Below are positions 34,901 through 41,490 of a DNA stretch of 47,685 bases, in pieces. The notes under the pieces were generated by a model. The model saw only the letters and a list, made by a program, of their open reading frames with translations, did not search any database and was not told where the DNA came from. The stretch spans positions 1 through 47,685 of the IMG/VR virus record IMGVR_UViG_3300037230_000083; one strand, 5' to 3'. This DNA comes from a virus. Every line of letters starts with the position of its first letter. The stretch's first letter is position 1. A program made the translations under genes and the position numbers.

Positions 34901-37900
34901 ACGCTGAAGCACAGCCGTTCCGCGACTTGCGGCGCACAATCCTCGAAGAACGGTTTCACGCCGAACAACGACGGAACACGGGGATCAAAGATCACGTTGA
35001 CGTCCCCGCATTGATGGAACATCCCGCGGCGGAAACCGCCCGCGCAGCCCTCGTCGAAACTGGATATCCCGACGATCCCGACATAATTGCGGCTGAAATT
35101 GGAGCGAAAATTGCAGCCGGTTCATGGGACGATCTCGATTTAGCGGAAGACGAGGCCAAGAGCCTCTTCTACCGGTACGCGGAGCTAATCGTAGCCCGTC
35201 ATGGCCCAGGAGTACTATTCAAATTCCGCTCGATCTCCCCTATACTCAAAGAGGTTTTTTATGAGCCTGGCAAACAGACACCGCTCGGTGAAGGACGATC
35301 TAGTCCTCGCCGATCCCCGACCGGGCATGACTCCAGAGGAGCGGAAGAAACGCCGCCAGGAGGTAGAGGAGCGCTGGGGGGGGCGTACGGGCAAGGGAGG
35401 GAAGCGCCCTCAGCCAGAAATGCTGGAGAAGAACCAGGCGCGACTGATCAGAGCGGCCACGAAGGGCAAAACGGAGTTCGACCGCGTGTGGAACGAGATC
35501 TTCCACAACAAGTTTCCGTCGCCCGGACTGGACAAGTTCCGTCAGAATCCGGGCCTGCGCTAGCCAGCCGGCGAAACCCCGATGACGATAGTAGAGGAGT
35601 CTATAGCCATCTTGGAGACCGGCCAGAACGTGGAGGACCTCCCGGGCAGGATGCTGGCAATAACCGGATTCGATCCGGATTATCCGAAACGCCTGCTGGA
35701 CCTGAATCGGAAGGTCTACGAGAGGTGGGTGCAGAGGCAGATCGCAGAGGCGACGACAGCACCTACTTCGGCTCCGGACTCGGAGCGTTAGAACCCTTTT
35801 TCCGCGAGGCCAAGAAAGAAGGTGACCGCCTGCGCCTCGAACGCAGTGCAGCCCTCGCGGCGGCCAAGGTAGCGCGCTCGACACCCTCCGAGCAGCACGC
35901 CGGCGAGAAGGCGCGCGCCTGGTACACGGCCGAACGCGATCTGTGGGCGCTGCGCGTGAACCAGGCGATCGATATTCTGGACCGGACCAAAGCCAAAAAG
36001 GTTCAGGAGCGGGAAGCGGTTGGGATCATGCGCGAGTTCAGGCACAGTCCTCGGGAGCTGCAGCAGTTCGTCGATGGCACCCATCCGTTCCTGCAGGACG
36101 AAGTGGACGGCGGATCCGCCGAAGGTGTGAAGAACCTAAAAGTCCTGCTGCCCCGCATGCAAGAGGCTTTAGCCATGATGGCGCGGCCACTTACTGAGTC
36201 GGAGAACGTGGCAGATCGGCTCTACACTAACATCGCCGACAAGACTTTAAAGGAAGGGCAGAAGGGCGGCTGGATGGGATCGCGATGGCTGCCGGACCAG
36301 TATGTGCCTCACATCCTGAATGCAAAAGGTGAGGGAGGAGTTGCGAGGGCTCCATCGAAAAAGGGCCGGGCGATGGGGAACATCGGGAAATACTTCGGGT
36401 TCGCCGAACGGAGGGACGACAGGTACCCGACAATCGTTCACGCTGTCGCCGATGGACTGATCCCAAAAACGCTGGACCCCTCGGCAGCCTTCATAATTCA
36501 CGGCGAAAACTTTGCGAGAGCCCGCGCAACGAGGTTGTTCGAGAAGTATCTGGCGGATTGGGGTCTGGGGCATTGGGGTACGCAGAAGAGCGCGCCGGAG
36601 GGATGGAAGCCCCTTGGATCGCATGCAGACGAATTCCGGAGGCTGGTACCTTACCTGAGGGAAAGCGCGCCGTCCGCCATCGAGCCAGGCAAAACCTACT
36701 CGCCACGCGAACTTTACACTAACCTGATTGGCGACCAGCTGCAAATTGTGCCCGACGTCGCCGAGCAACGGTTATACGTTCCTGAGTTCATTCAGTCGGC
36801 GCTCAGCTCGATCACAGACCCGGATTACACGCCAACACATCCCAAATTCTCCTATATCAGAAGAGCGCAGGCGGGGCTTAAGCGGGCCATCCTCGGCTTT
36901 TCGGGTTTCCACCTAGTCACTGAAAATTTCATGGCGGCGACGGATGTCGGTCCGGGTGGAATGTGGAGGGCGTTCGCCACTTCGAGGGAAAGCGCCGGGT
37001 TTCTCTCGGACGAGCGCGACCTGGTCGCCTCCGGAGGGACCACGGCGATCGAAGGGAAGGTGATGGACGCATACGGGAGTCTCAAGCCCGGCACAATTCC
37101 GACGCGGGCTGAAGTTGTACGGGCCTATATTCCAGGGACGAATCGAGCCCTGCGGGTAGCAGATTACATCACTCGTCTCACGTTCGAGAACTTCCAACGG
37201 CGGTTCAAGGTGACAAGCTTCGCACTGCATCGCGATGCATGGATAAATGACAACCCGAACGCCTCCTCTGACGAGCTGAACGAAGCAAAGAAGGGAATCG
37301 CGAGCTTCGTGAATGGCGTTTACGGAGGCCTCCACTGGGAGAACATGGGGACAGCTCACGCGTCGCTCGAATTGGGCCGGATGATCTTCCTTGCCCCCGA
37401 CTGGAGCGGCAGTAACATCGCCCTTGCAAAGTACGCACTAGCCGACGCGCGTCTATCGGCACACGAAATTCCGCTGCGGAAGAAACTGACCGGCGCCTAC
37501 TCGAAGGAATCGACGCAGGCACGTCTCTCTCGCGCCTTTTTCACCAAGCAGATGCTGGGCGGATTGCTGGCGACGATCGGCATGAGTATCGTGTTCACCG
37601 GCTGGCAGCCCAGTAAGTGGCGGCCGTTTCAGGTATACCTCGGCAAGGACAAGGACGGGAAAGACGTCTATCAAAACATCTTCTTCCGTGGACTCGCCGG
37701 CGACTCAGTCAGCCTGGGTACCAAGATGATCAAGCACGGGGAAGAAGGCTACGACGAGGGCGGCGCGGGCGGCTGGCTTGTCGGGCTGGGCATTGGAGCG
37801 GGCGTTTTCGTTGGATCGAAAGCGGCGCCCCTCGCAAAGTTTGCCAAGCACTTTATCTCCGGCCTTAACGACTTCGGGGGGAAGGAAACGCCCGCCGGAC

Positions 37901-38121
37901 TCGCCTCAGACCTACTACCAATTCCAATCCCCCTGCGGCAGCTATACGACAACCGGGCCGGAGACAATGGACAGGACATCGAGTGGTCAGAGCGGATGCT
38001 CTCCCTCTTCGGCCAGCCGGCTCAACACGTTGCACCGAGCGGTCATCACCCCACGCACCACAAAACCACGCATAAGAAGGCCGCGCACACGGGTTGGGAG
38101 AAGATCCTGCTCGGGAAATAA
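31957..38121 (+). CDS. Giant ejection/polyvalent protein, 2054 aa
   Basis: Likely injected into the host with the DNA. Domains in order: two NIFD(E/Q)VA motifs at residues 2-30; hydrophobic helices near 139-157 and 189-211; long Pro/Ala linker (220-440); a DdrB/ParB-like unit around 470-630 (GGPVIDPRGNVLGGNSRSMT, LARVYKSNPEG); helical domains to about 1090; a Gly/Arg/Pro/Ser-rich linker (1100-1275); a C-terminal helical region (ESAGFLSDERDLVASGG) shared by phage large polyvalent proteins; and hydrophobic stretches near 1864-1883 and 1938-1961. GTG start. The linker coincides with two overprinted genes (35261-35563, 35582-35791). No peptidoglycan-hydrolase motif seen. Confidence 0.75.
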   Translation: MPNIFDEVAGEQQQQAQPQSQNIFDQVAAEKPQAQAPAAPAAAPSWQDRMTQEVQQNAPPVEQHRDASGNLYIGGRRADAYQQTPQESQRAIENIRGLEQDHPGLASGGMPDVEAYGNALAMGAGEVLPGAAAAVKNPLVKKALLLGSTAVNAYFTWQMGQGAGQTAKEGLDAYNQGDYAKMAAKIGHAGVLGLLTVLGIHGLAKTAVIAEPLSQYNTRQASQPLSEQPGGVAAEPEVQQGTAGPAKPATATPATPASAPAPPEAAAPIDPLKRQKGEKFSAWQARVNAAGPAAPPAPAPVPPAAPVPLSSTLPTPEQADQATTANAQTIVNGPQPPAAPASIQQETPNATTVVQPGQAPGSQTQIDQESSPAVGPTQSLEPGAAEPAATGEIASTPEPAQPPADEVAPAEKPTPEKKPAPKVIAADSGKVADKAKTEAKEPQSGPQEKKTETGPVYGKPVNVAVPGEETNYPARYAIRELSDLQPSHNGITFERNPRYEYQNDRDYKNNPEISSLVADRSGPKFDPNYPATESPTAENGGPVIDPRGNVLGGNSRSMTLARVYKSNPEGVKAYQAALRDRAAVYGLKPEDLDRFKQPVMVRELSEQPNEAAAQRAITDFNKKSAGALATAERAVADGRLMSRQTIGLISAKLENVGEDSTLAQAMQGENGAQIVDSLIKDGVVSQQERGALIDERDLLTGEAKDRIAKMLVGRMFESPAQYQATPPELRNKLERVAPQVLRLEGRHGWNITPAVQEALGLLADVRSHGGKSLDDFLKQPDLQGEERDFSPEAVGIARTLGRGPVKVARAFRQFANDEALSRQGAARTFFEAPSREEAFHAAFSEGAKGALARKSRLQKMRPAELARISYRPTKSGAPGTLYGNSEATNMLSHLAEGASRLLRDPETGNVLVDEDGEIKRDLAAFKDFTGMSMHRLTVERLLAQARWELYNGGWLPWRRDELQRFVFAAKDALESKDRSFIYAEAQPFRDLRRTILEERFHAEQRRNTGIKDHVDVPALMEHPAAETARAALVETGYPDDPDIIAAEIGAKIAAGSWDDLDLAEDEAKSLFYRYAELIVARHGPGVLFKFRSISPILKEVFYEPGKQTPLGEGRSSPRRSPTGHDSRGAEETPPGGRGALGGAYGQGREAPSARNAGEEPGATDQSGHEGQNGVRPRVERDLPQQVSVARTGQVPSESGPALASRRNPDDDSRGVYSHLGDRPERGGPPGQDAGNNRIRSGLSETPAGPESEGLREVGAEADRRGDDSTYFGSGLGALEPFFREAKKEGDRLRLERSAALAAAKVARSTPSEQHAGEKARAWYTAERDLWALRVNQAIDILDRTKAKKVQEREAVGIMREFRHSPRELQQFVDGTHPFLQDEVDGGSAEGVKNLKVLLPRMQEALAMMARPLTESENVADRLYTNIADKTLKEGQKGGWMGSRWLPDQYVPHILNAKGEGGVARAPSKKGRAMGNIGKYFGFAERRDDRYPTIVHAVADGLIPKTLDPSAAFIIHGENFARARATRLFEKYLADWGLGHWGTQKSAPEGWKPLGSHADEFRRLVPYLRESAPSAIEPGKTYSPRELYTNLIGDQLQIVPDVAEQRLYVPEFIQSALSSITDPDYTPTHPKFSYIRRAQAGLKRAILGFSGFHLVTENFMAATDVGPGGMWRAFATSRESAGFLSDERDLVASGGTTAIEGKVMDAYGSLKPGTIPTRAEVVRAYIPGTNRALRVADYITRLTFENFQRRFKVTSFALHRDAWINDNPNASSDELNEAKKGIASFVNGVYGGLHWENMGTAHASLELGRMIFLAPDWSGSNIALAKYALADARLSAHEIPLRKKLTGAYSKESTQARLSRAFFTKQMLGGLLATIGMSIVFTGWQPSKWRPFQVYLGKDKDGKDVYQNIFFRGLAGDSVSLGTKMIKHGEEGYDEGGAGGWLVGLGIGAGVFVGSKAAPLAKFAKHFISGLNDFGGKETPAGLASDLLPIPIPLRQLYDNRAGDNGQDIEWSERMLSLFGQPAQHVAPSGHHPTHHKTTHKKAAHTGWEKILLGK
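35261..35563 (+). CDS. Overprinted small protein inside giant gene, 100 aa
   Basis: Read one frame ahead of the giant protein gene. AGAGG stands six bases before the ATG. The protein is strongly charged and helical (SLANRHRSVKDDLVLADPRP, GMTPEERKKRRQEVEERWGG, RLIRAATKGKTEFDRVWNEI) and looks more natural than the Gly/Arg/Pro-rich sequence encoded here in the giant frame. No family match. With the next entry it may be an inserted two-gene cassette that the giant frame reads through. Confidence 0.5.
   Translation: MSLANRHRSVKDDLVLADPRPGMTPEERKKRRQEVEERWGGRTGKGGKRPQPEMLEKNQARLIRAATKGKTEFDRVWNEIFHNKFPSPGLDKFRQNPGLR
35582..35791 (+). CDS. Overprinted small protein inside giant gene, 69 aa
   Basis: Same frame as 35261-35563, starting 18 bases after its stop. 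Sequence such as TIVEESIAILETGQNVEDLP and GFDPDYPKRLLDLNRKVYER is acidic, helical and well balanced, unlike the low-complexity giant-frame product here. Ends at 35791, about where the giant protein regains a normal composition (residue 1278 onward). Ribosome site is weak (GCGAAACCCCG). Confidence 0.45.
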   Translation: MTIVEESIAILETGQNVEDLPGRMLAITGFDPDYPKRLLDLNRKVYERWVQRQIAEATTAPTSAPDSER

Positions 38122-38221
38122 ACGCTGAAAGCACTTCGCGGCCAGTAAAGTCGAATAGCGCACCAGGCAGGGGGCGGCGCATGTTGCCGAGAGGAGATCT
38201 CCGGCAGGGTTTGTATCCCTC

Positions 38222-38569
38222 ATGAAACAAAGCCGCCCCGTTCCGACAGAAAGAATGGATAGACTGATGACCGCGACACTCCCACTAACGAAACGCGCAC
38301 CACGGATCCCGTGGATTGCCGTGATAGCGGTAGTGTTGTCGTTCGCTACGACGGCCGGGGGAAGCTGGGTGAGTGCTTCGATGAATGCGGCCACGCTGCG
38401 CGCACGGATGGACGCATCGGACAAGTTGATCGAGATCAACCGGCTGCGCGTTGAGGAAATGGTTCCCGAGAAACAATTTACGCTCGCGATCACCGACATG
38501 AAATCCGAACTGGACGAAGTAAAAGCGGACGTTAAAGAGATTCGTCGGGCTACGGCGCCGCGGCGCTAG
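38222..38569 (+). CDS. Spanin/holin-like membrane-anchored coiled-coil protein
   Basis: One N-terminal membrane helix (WIAVIAVVLSFATTAGGSWV, residues 31-50) after a basic segment, then a long amphipathic helix (RARMDASDKLIEINRLRVEE, MKSELDEVKADVKEIRRAT). That is the topology of an inner-membrane spanin with a periplasmic coiled coil. No outer-membrane lipoprotein partner is recognised; the possible small gene at 38633 lacks a lipobox. Other in-frame starts at 38255 and 38267 exist. Confidence 0.5.
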   Translation: MKQSRPVPTERMDRLMTATLPLTKRAPRIPWIAVIAVVLSFATTAGGSWVSASMNAATLRARMDASDKLIEINRLRVEEMVPEKQFTLAITDMKSELDEVKADVKEIRRATAPRR

Positions 38570-38632
38570 AATCTCTTCGAGAAGGGATGCAATCCGTGTC
38601 GCCGCGGGACGTGGTCGGTCGAAGATAGAAGC

Positions 38633-38779
38633 ATGCAGATCATCACGATACACCGGCCGGACGGAAGCGCCGAGAGCACCCTCATGTTGGTTCCTCGCCG
38701 GGAGGTTTCCCTTGAGGCGGTTCCTGGGCTTCAATCCAATCTGCGCGCATTAGAAGTTCTCCGCTCGTCTCGTCGGTAG
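38633..38779 (+). CDS. Possible small protein, 48 aa
   Basis: ATG preceded by AGAAG. The product (MQIITIHRPDGSAESTLMLV, PRREVSLEAVPGLQSNLRAL) looks like a small beta-alpha unit. Fills part of the gap between the spanin-like gene and the promoter at 38861. Short, unrecognised, low certainty. Confidence 0.35.
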   Translation: MQIITIHRPDGSAESTLMLVPRREVSLEAVPGLQSNLRALEVLRSSRR

Positions 38780-38860
38780 GCCGGACTGCAGCGCATGAAA
38801 CGCTCGTGCTCAAAATCGGGTAGTGGGCTACTTTGAAAATTAATGCTTGTTCGGCTCAAG

Positions 38861-38902
38861 ATTCCGCTTGACATGCTTGAGCGGAATAAGCATAATAGTC
38901 TT
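38861..38902 (+). promoter_or_regulatory. Sigma-70-type promoter with palindromic operator
   Basis: TTGACA at 38868-38873 and CATAAT at 38891-38896, separated by 17 bp. A perfect inverted repeat ATTCCGCT (38861-38868) and AGCGGAAT (38880-38887) spans the -35 and spacer, so a bound protein would block polymerase. The ATG of the next gene is six bases after the -10, so the mRNA would begin at or near the start codon (leaderless). Strong consensus-like match by eye. Confidence 0.7.
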
Positions 38903-39157
38903 ATGAATCGGCTCACTTCTGGACAGCGCGATGCTTCGACGGCCCGCGACTTCATCACAGACCTTGCAGGACGCCTCCGTAACCGCGTGCAGTTGACCAC
39001 TGATGGTCTCAAGCTTTATCTGAACGCCGTTGAAGATGCCTTCGGAGGCAACATCGATTATGCGATGCTCGTCAAGATCTACGGCATCGATCCGCGACTC
39101 CTGGATACAGGGCTTGAAACCGAACCAGGAGCCGCCAGCAGAAAGAGGTCCGAATGA
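38903..39157 (+). pseudogene. IS1-type transposase relic with internal deletion, 84 aa
   Basis: MNRLTS resembles the first residues of IS1-type transposases; then the sequence jumps directly to the middle part RDASTARDFITDLAGRLRNR and VQLTTDGLKLYLNAVEDAFG, IDYAMLVKIYG, which is a core block of that family containing its second catalytic Asp (TTDG). The N-terminal DNA-binding and first Asp regions and the C-terminal third (normally about 230 residues in all) are missing and the tail is novel (GLETEPGAASRKRSE). An intact frame, a strong promoter and a following terminator suggest the relic may be expressed, perhaps as a regulator. Confidence 0.65.
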
Positions 39158-39181
39158 GAAACCGACGCCCCTAGTTATAAG

Positions 39182-39231
39182 GGCGAGTGGGCGGGGAAAC
39201 CCGCCCACAACACTCTCGCCTTTTCATTTTT
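39182..39231. terminator. Terminator hairpin
   Basis: A stem GTGGGCGGG (39187-39195) pairs with CCCGCCCAC (39200-39208) around a GAAA loop; an outer GGCGAG pairs with CTCGCC, followed by TTTTCATTTTT. It ends the transcript of the preceding gene; the U-rich tract is on the right, so it works best for rightward transcription, but it may also help separate the leftward genes that converge on it. Confidence 0.75.
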
Positions 39232-39266
39232 ACCACAGAATTCACGAAAGGAAAAGCCATCGAAAG

Positions 39267-39581
39267 TTATTTGTCCCAGCGCGAGCGCGCGGCCTTCAAC
39301 GCAATTTCGCGGCGGCGTTCCGGTGTCATGGACGCCGCCCGATTCTTGCCTCCGATGCGACCGCCTTTTCTGCCGAGCTCGGCCATGACGCGCGAAATCT
39401 CGTCGCCCGTCGGCGGGCGATCCGAGTCGTCCTGCTGAGTCGAACGCCGGACCAAATCTTGAGCGACCTGGTTGAAGTCCATCCTCTTGGGCTTCGACCC
39501 ACTCACTGCTTTTTTCTTTGCGGCGGTTCCTGGTTTGTTAGGTCTTATCGGCAGCACTGGCATACTTCTGGATTTCGACAT
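39267..39581 (-). CDS. Basic protein with KGG/ARW-type motif, 104 aa
   Basis: Lys/Arg/Ser-rich N-terminal half; C-terminal half has ELGRKGGRIGGKNRAASMTP and ERRREIALKAARSRW, the TPERR...A..A...RW motif found in many small bacterial and phage proteins. Relatives here are 275-457 and 39993-40166. It begins at TAAATG with the stop of the previous leftward gene, the same junction used by the genes in the element at 41930-43626. Possibly DNA- or RNA-associated. Confidence 0.65.
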   Translation of the reverse strand: MSKSRSMPVLPIRPNKPGTAAKKKAVSGSKPKRMDFNQVAQDLVRRSTQQDDSDRPPTGDEISRVMAELGRKGGRIGGKNRAASMTPERRREIALKAARSRWDK

Positions 39582-39923
39582 TTAGCGATCTCCACCACGC
39601 ACCGTCGCAACCTTGAGAAGTCTAAGTACAAGAGCGTCCCATTGGCGGACGAACTCGCCGCGACCGTATACGTCTTCATAGTGTCCAGTGGTCACGCCAG
39701 CAGCTCGTGTCTTTCTACGACCCAGCTTGGGCAGATATTGAGACTGGGGCAATTCGTTGATCAACAGGCGCTCGCCGGTAAACGCTGCCGCTGCCTCTGC
39801 CTTCTCTATCCACGCTTCCAGAGCGACCAGTTCAGCCTTGATAGGATCGACAAACAGGCGCTCGGAGCCACCAGCGAACACGAAGTTTACGCCGGATTCG
39901 AATTTGTTGATGTTGGTATCCAT
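39582..39923 (-). CDS. Hypothetical protein behind element-type promoter, 113 aa
   Basis: Starts with MDTNINKFESG, while the first gene of the IS1595-type element starts with METNTATLEAN behind an almost identical promoter. The body (ELVALEAWIEKAEAAAAFTG, then GRGEFVRQWDALVLRLLKVA) is helical. No recognised family. Its start codon lies at the expected transcription start, so the mRNA is probably leaderless. Confidence 0.6.
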   Translation of the reverse strand: MDTNINKFESGVNFVFAGGSERLFVDPIKAELVALEAWIEKAEAAAAFTGERLLINELPQSQYLPKLGRRKTRAAGVTTGHYEDVYGRGEFVRQWDALVLRLLKVATVRGGDR

Positions 39924-39967
39924 ATCTCTATAGTAGATGACTACACGTCAGTCTGTCAAGAGAAAAA
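39924..39967 (-). promoter_or_regulatory. Leftward promoter sharing the element's operator
   Basis: On the minus strand: TTGACA (39959-39954), 18-bp spacer containing TGTAGTCAT, then TACTAT (39935-39930) and seven bases later the ATG. The inverse half-site ATGACTACA lies just upstream in 39968-39990. Nearly identical to the promoter at 41953-41995 (few substitutions and one extra base in the spacer). Confidence 0.75.
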
Positions 39968-39990
39968 ATGTAGTCATGTATATAATTCCC
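39968..39990 (-). repeat. Solitary copy of IS1595-type terminal repeat
   Basis: All 23 bases equal the terminal inverted repeat of the element at 41930-43626. Outside it, CTTCATTT (39991-39998) resembles the element's target duplication CTTTGATT. No second end was found to the left, so this is a solo end or relic. It starts two bases beyond the stop codon of the 57-residue gene 39993-40166. Confidence 0.85.
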
Positions 39991-39992
39991 CT

Positions 39993-40166
39993 TCATTTAA
40001 CCGTCGCTTTCTTCTTTGCCGCGGCTTTCTTCTTCGGTCCCTTTCCCCATCGGGCTAACGCCCCGCGCTTTCCGTTCTCCTTTCTCTGCTTGGCGGTAAG
40101 TGAGCCGAATCCCTTCGTCGGCACTTTGGCGATGCCGCCCATTCTCCCTGCATCTTTTGTGTCCAT
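39993..40166 (-). CDS. Small KGG/ARW-type basic protein, 57 aa
   Basis: Residues 8-45 read RMGGIAKVPTKGFGSLTAKQ and RKENGKRGALARWGK, the classic small-protein pattern GFGSLTxEQRxENGxRGGxARWGK; the end is a run of KKKAAAKKKA. It is probably a nucleic-acid-associated protein. The ATG at 40166 is preceded by a short divergent region. Small but strongly patterned, so the call is good. Confidence 0.75.
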   Translation of the reverse strand: MDTKDAGRMGGIAKVPTKGFGSLTAKQRKENGKRGALARWGKGPKKKAAAKKKATVK

Positions 40167-40302
40167 ACCCTAAACAATACACTGCCATAAGCCATTACTG
40201 CAAGGTTGGCATACGAAGGTACTGGTACTAGCTTCGACCGGGATCGAGGCAGAGTATTGTATACTATAAGCCCTTATATTAAGATGAACTGTAGGCGATC
40301 AC
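40167..40302. promoter_or_regulatory. Divergent promoter region with GGTACT repeats
   Basis: Contains tandem GGTACTGGTACTA at 40218-40230, the same half-site as in the cluster at 210-235, and a TATACT/TATAAG -10-like segment near 40260. Genes leave in both directions. A common repressor could coordinate this region with the left end of the genome. Confidence 0.45.
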
Positions 40303-40536
40303 ATGAGCCAATTCCCCCGCAATCGCAACAGGATGCCGATACTGAAGCGCCGCTTAGGACCGCCAAGACGCGGTTCAGAACCAAACGATCAATACCTCAG
40401 ATGGCTGCGCAAACAGGCTTGTGCGGTTTGCGGAACTCTTCGGTGGGTCGAAGCGGCTCATGTGGGGCTCAGGGGACTCGATCGCTACGAACTGATTGCG
40501 TGGTTTAACGAACGGTACGACCAGGAAGTTAAGTGA
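40303..40536 (+). CDS. Short HNH/DUF968-like zinc protein, 77 aa
   Basis: Basic N-terminus, then YLRWLRKQACAVCGTLRWVE and AAHVGLRGLDRYELI. CxxC plus a downstream AAHV resembles the start of HNH-type or DUF968-like phage nucleases, but the protein ends before the catalytic end of those families. It is either a truncated nuclease or a stand-alone zinc finger protein. Rightward; overlaps the next gene's open frame by four bases. Confidence 0.55.
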   Translation: MSQFPRNRNRMPILKRRLGPPRRGSEPNDQYLRWLRKQACAVCGTLRWVEAAHVGLRGLDRYELIAWFNERYDQEVK

Positions 40537-40553
40537 AAAGGAGACCGAAGACG

Positions 40554-40781
40554 ATGTTTCTCGACAACGAAACGGGCTATTACGACAACGAGACCAACTT
40601 CTCAAATCACGACGCGCAAGTGGAAGCGAAGCAACGGGAGCGGGATGACCGCTTCGAATACGAAGCCGAGGCGATGCTGGCCAACGCGTGGGAGGGTGAG
40701 ACGGAGATCGACCGGGCGACGCGCCTGGGCGCGATCCCCGCCGGCATCGAGATCCCCGCCGGCCTGAAGGAGGTTGCATAA
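40554..40781 (+). CDS. Acidic small protein, 75 aa
   Basis: Very acidic and Asn/Asp-rich (MFLDNETGYYDNETNFSNHD), then helical. AAGGAGA ten bases before the ATG at 40554 selects this start over the GTG at 40533. Unrecognised; acidic small phage proteins are often DNA mimics, but nothing proves this. Confidence 0.6.
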   Translation: MFLDNETGYYDNETNFSNHDAQVEAKQRERDDRFEYEAEAMLANAWEGETEIDRATRLGAIPAGIEIPAGLKEVA

Positions 40782-40783
40782 CC

Positions 40784-41488
40784 ATGGCTGTAATCAGGTT
40801 CGACCCCAACACCCCGGTAGAAGTCGCATTGAAGTACGACACCGGGCGAGAGGTGGAGAGCAAGAAAACGTTCGTCAACAAAGAGACCGGCGAGCAGGAG
40901 AGACTTCCGAATCAGATCATGTACACCGTCTGCGGCGATGACACGATCTACTTACCGGTGCACGTCGGCGAAAGGATCTCCCAGATGGGAATCAAGAAGG
41001 CCGAGCTGATCTCGATCTGCAAACGGCAGCAGGGGACGATGGTCAAGTGGGAAGTGAAGCGCCTGGCCGAAGGTACGGAGCCGCAATGTGCACCGAACTC
41101 CTTTGACAGCATCCCGACGGCGATCGACGCGACTCCGCTTGAGCGGAAGCTCACGACTTCGGTCAAGCAAGCCCAGCAACGGAAGGCGGTTACTCCTCAG
41201 TGCGCGCCTTCCGCTGCCGCCACTGTACCAGCGAAAATCCTAACGCCGGCAGCACAAAGCAATTCTATCCCGGCGCCGATCAGTCACACATTGATCAGCA
41301 AGCTGATGGCGTCGTCGCTGATCGCAGCCTTCGACGCTACCCAGGAATGCGAGAGGTACGCTCACTGCAAAGGCGTTGAGGTGGAGTTTGGTGCGGACGA
41401 TATCCGCGCCATCAGCAACACGATCTTCATTGCCCTCAGCAAAGACCCGCGGTTTGTCGAGCCGCAGAAAGTGAATGGGGCGGCTTAG
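40784..41488 (+). CDS. Hypothetical protein, possible OB-fold/ssDNA-binding protein, 234 aa
   Basis: The first 90 residues are beta-rich and could form an OB-fold-like barrel (VEVALKYDTGREVESKKTFV, YTVCGDDTIYLPVHVGERIS, KWEVKRLAEG). A long Pro/Ala/Gln linker follows, then a helical C-terminus (LISKLMASSLIAAFDATQEC). The pattern of domain plus flexible linker suits an ssDNA-binding or recombination accessory protein, but there is no firm motif. Follows an acidic protein in the same transcript. Confidence 0.5.
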   Translation: MAVIRFDPNTPVEVALKYDTGREVESKKTFVNKETGEQERLPNQIMYTVCGDDTIYLPVHVGERISQMGIKKAELISICKRQQGTMVKWEVKRLAEGTEPQCAPNSFDSIPTAIDATPLERKLTTSVKQAQQRKAVTPQCAPSAAATVPAKILTPAAQSNSIPAPISHTLISKLMASSLIAAFDATQECERYAHCKGVEVEFGADDIRAISNTIFIALSKDPRFVEPQKVNGAA

Positions 41489-41490
41489 CC

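Noticed and set aside
258-39247. Shared 13-mer CACAGAATTCACG at 266 and 39235 as possible attachment or recombination site
   Set aside because: Both copies lie just after small basic-protein genes but the match is short and contains a simple GAATTC palindrome; no other support.
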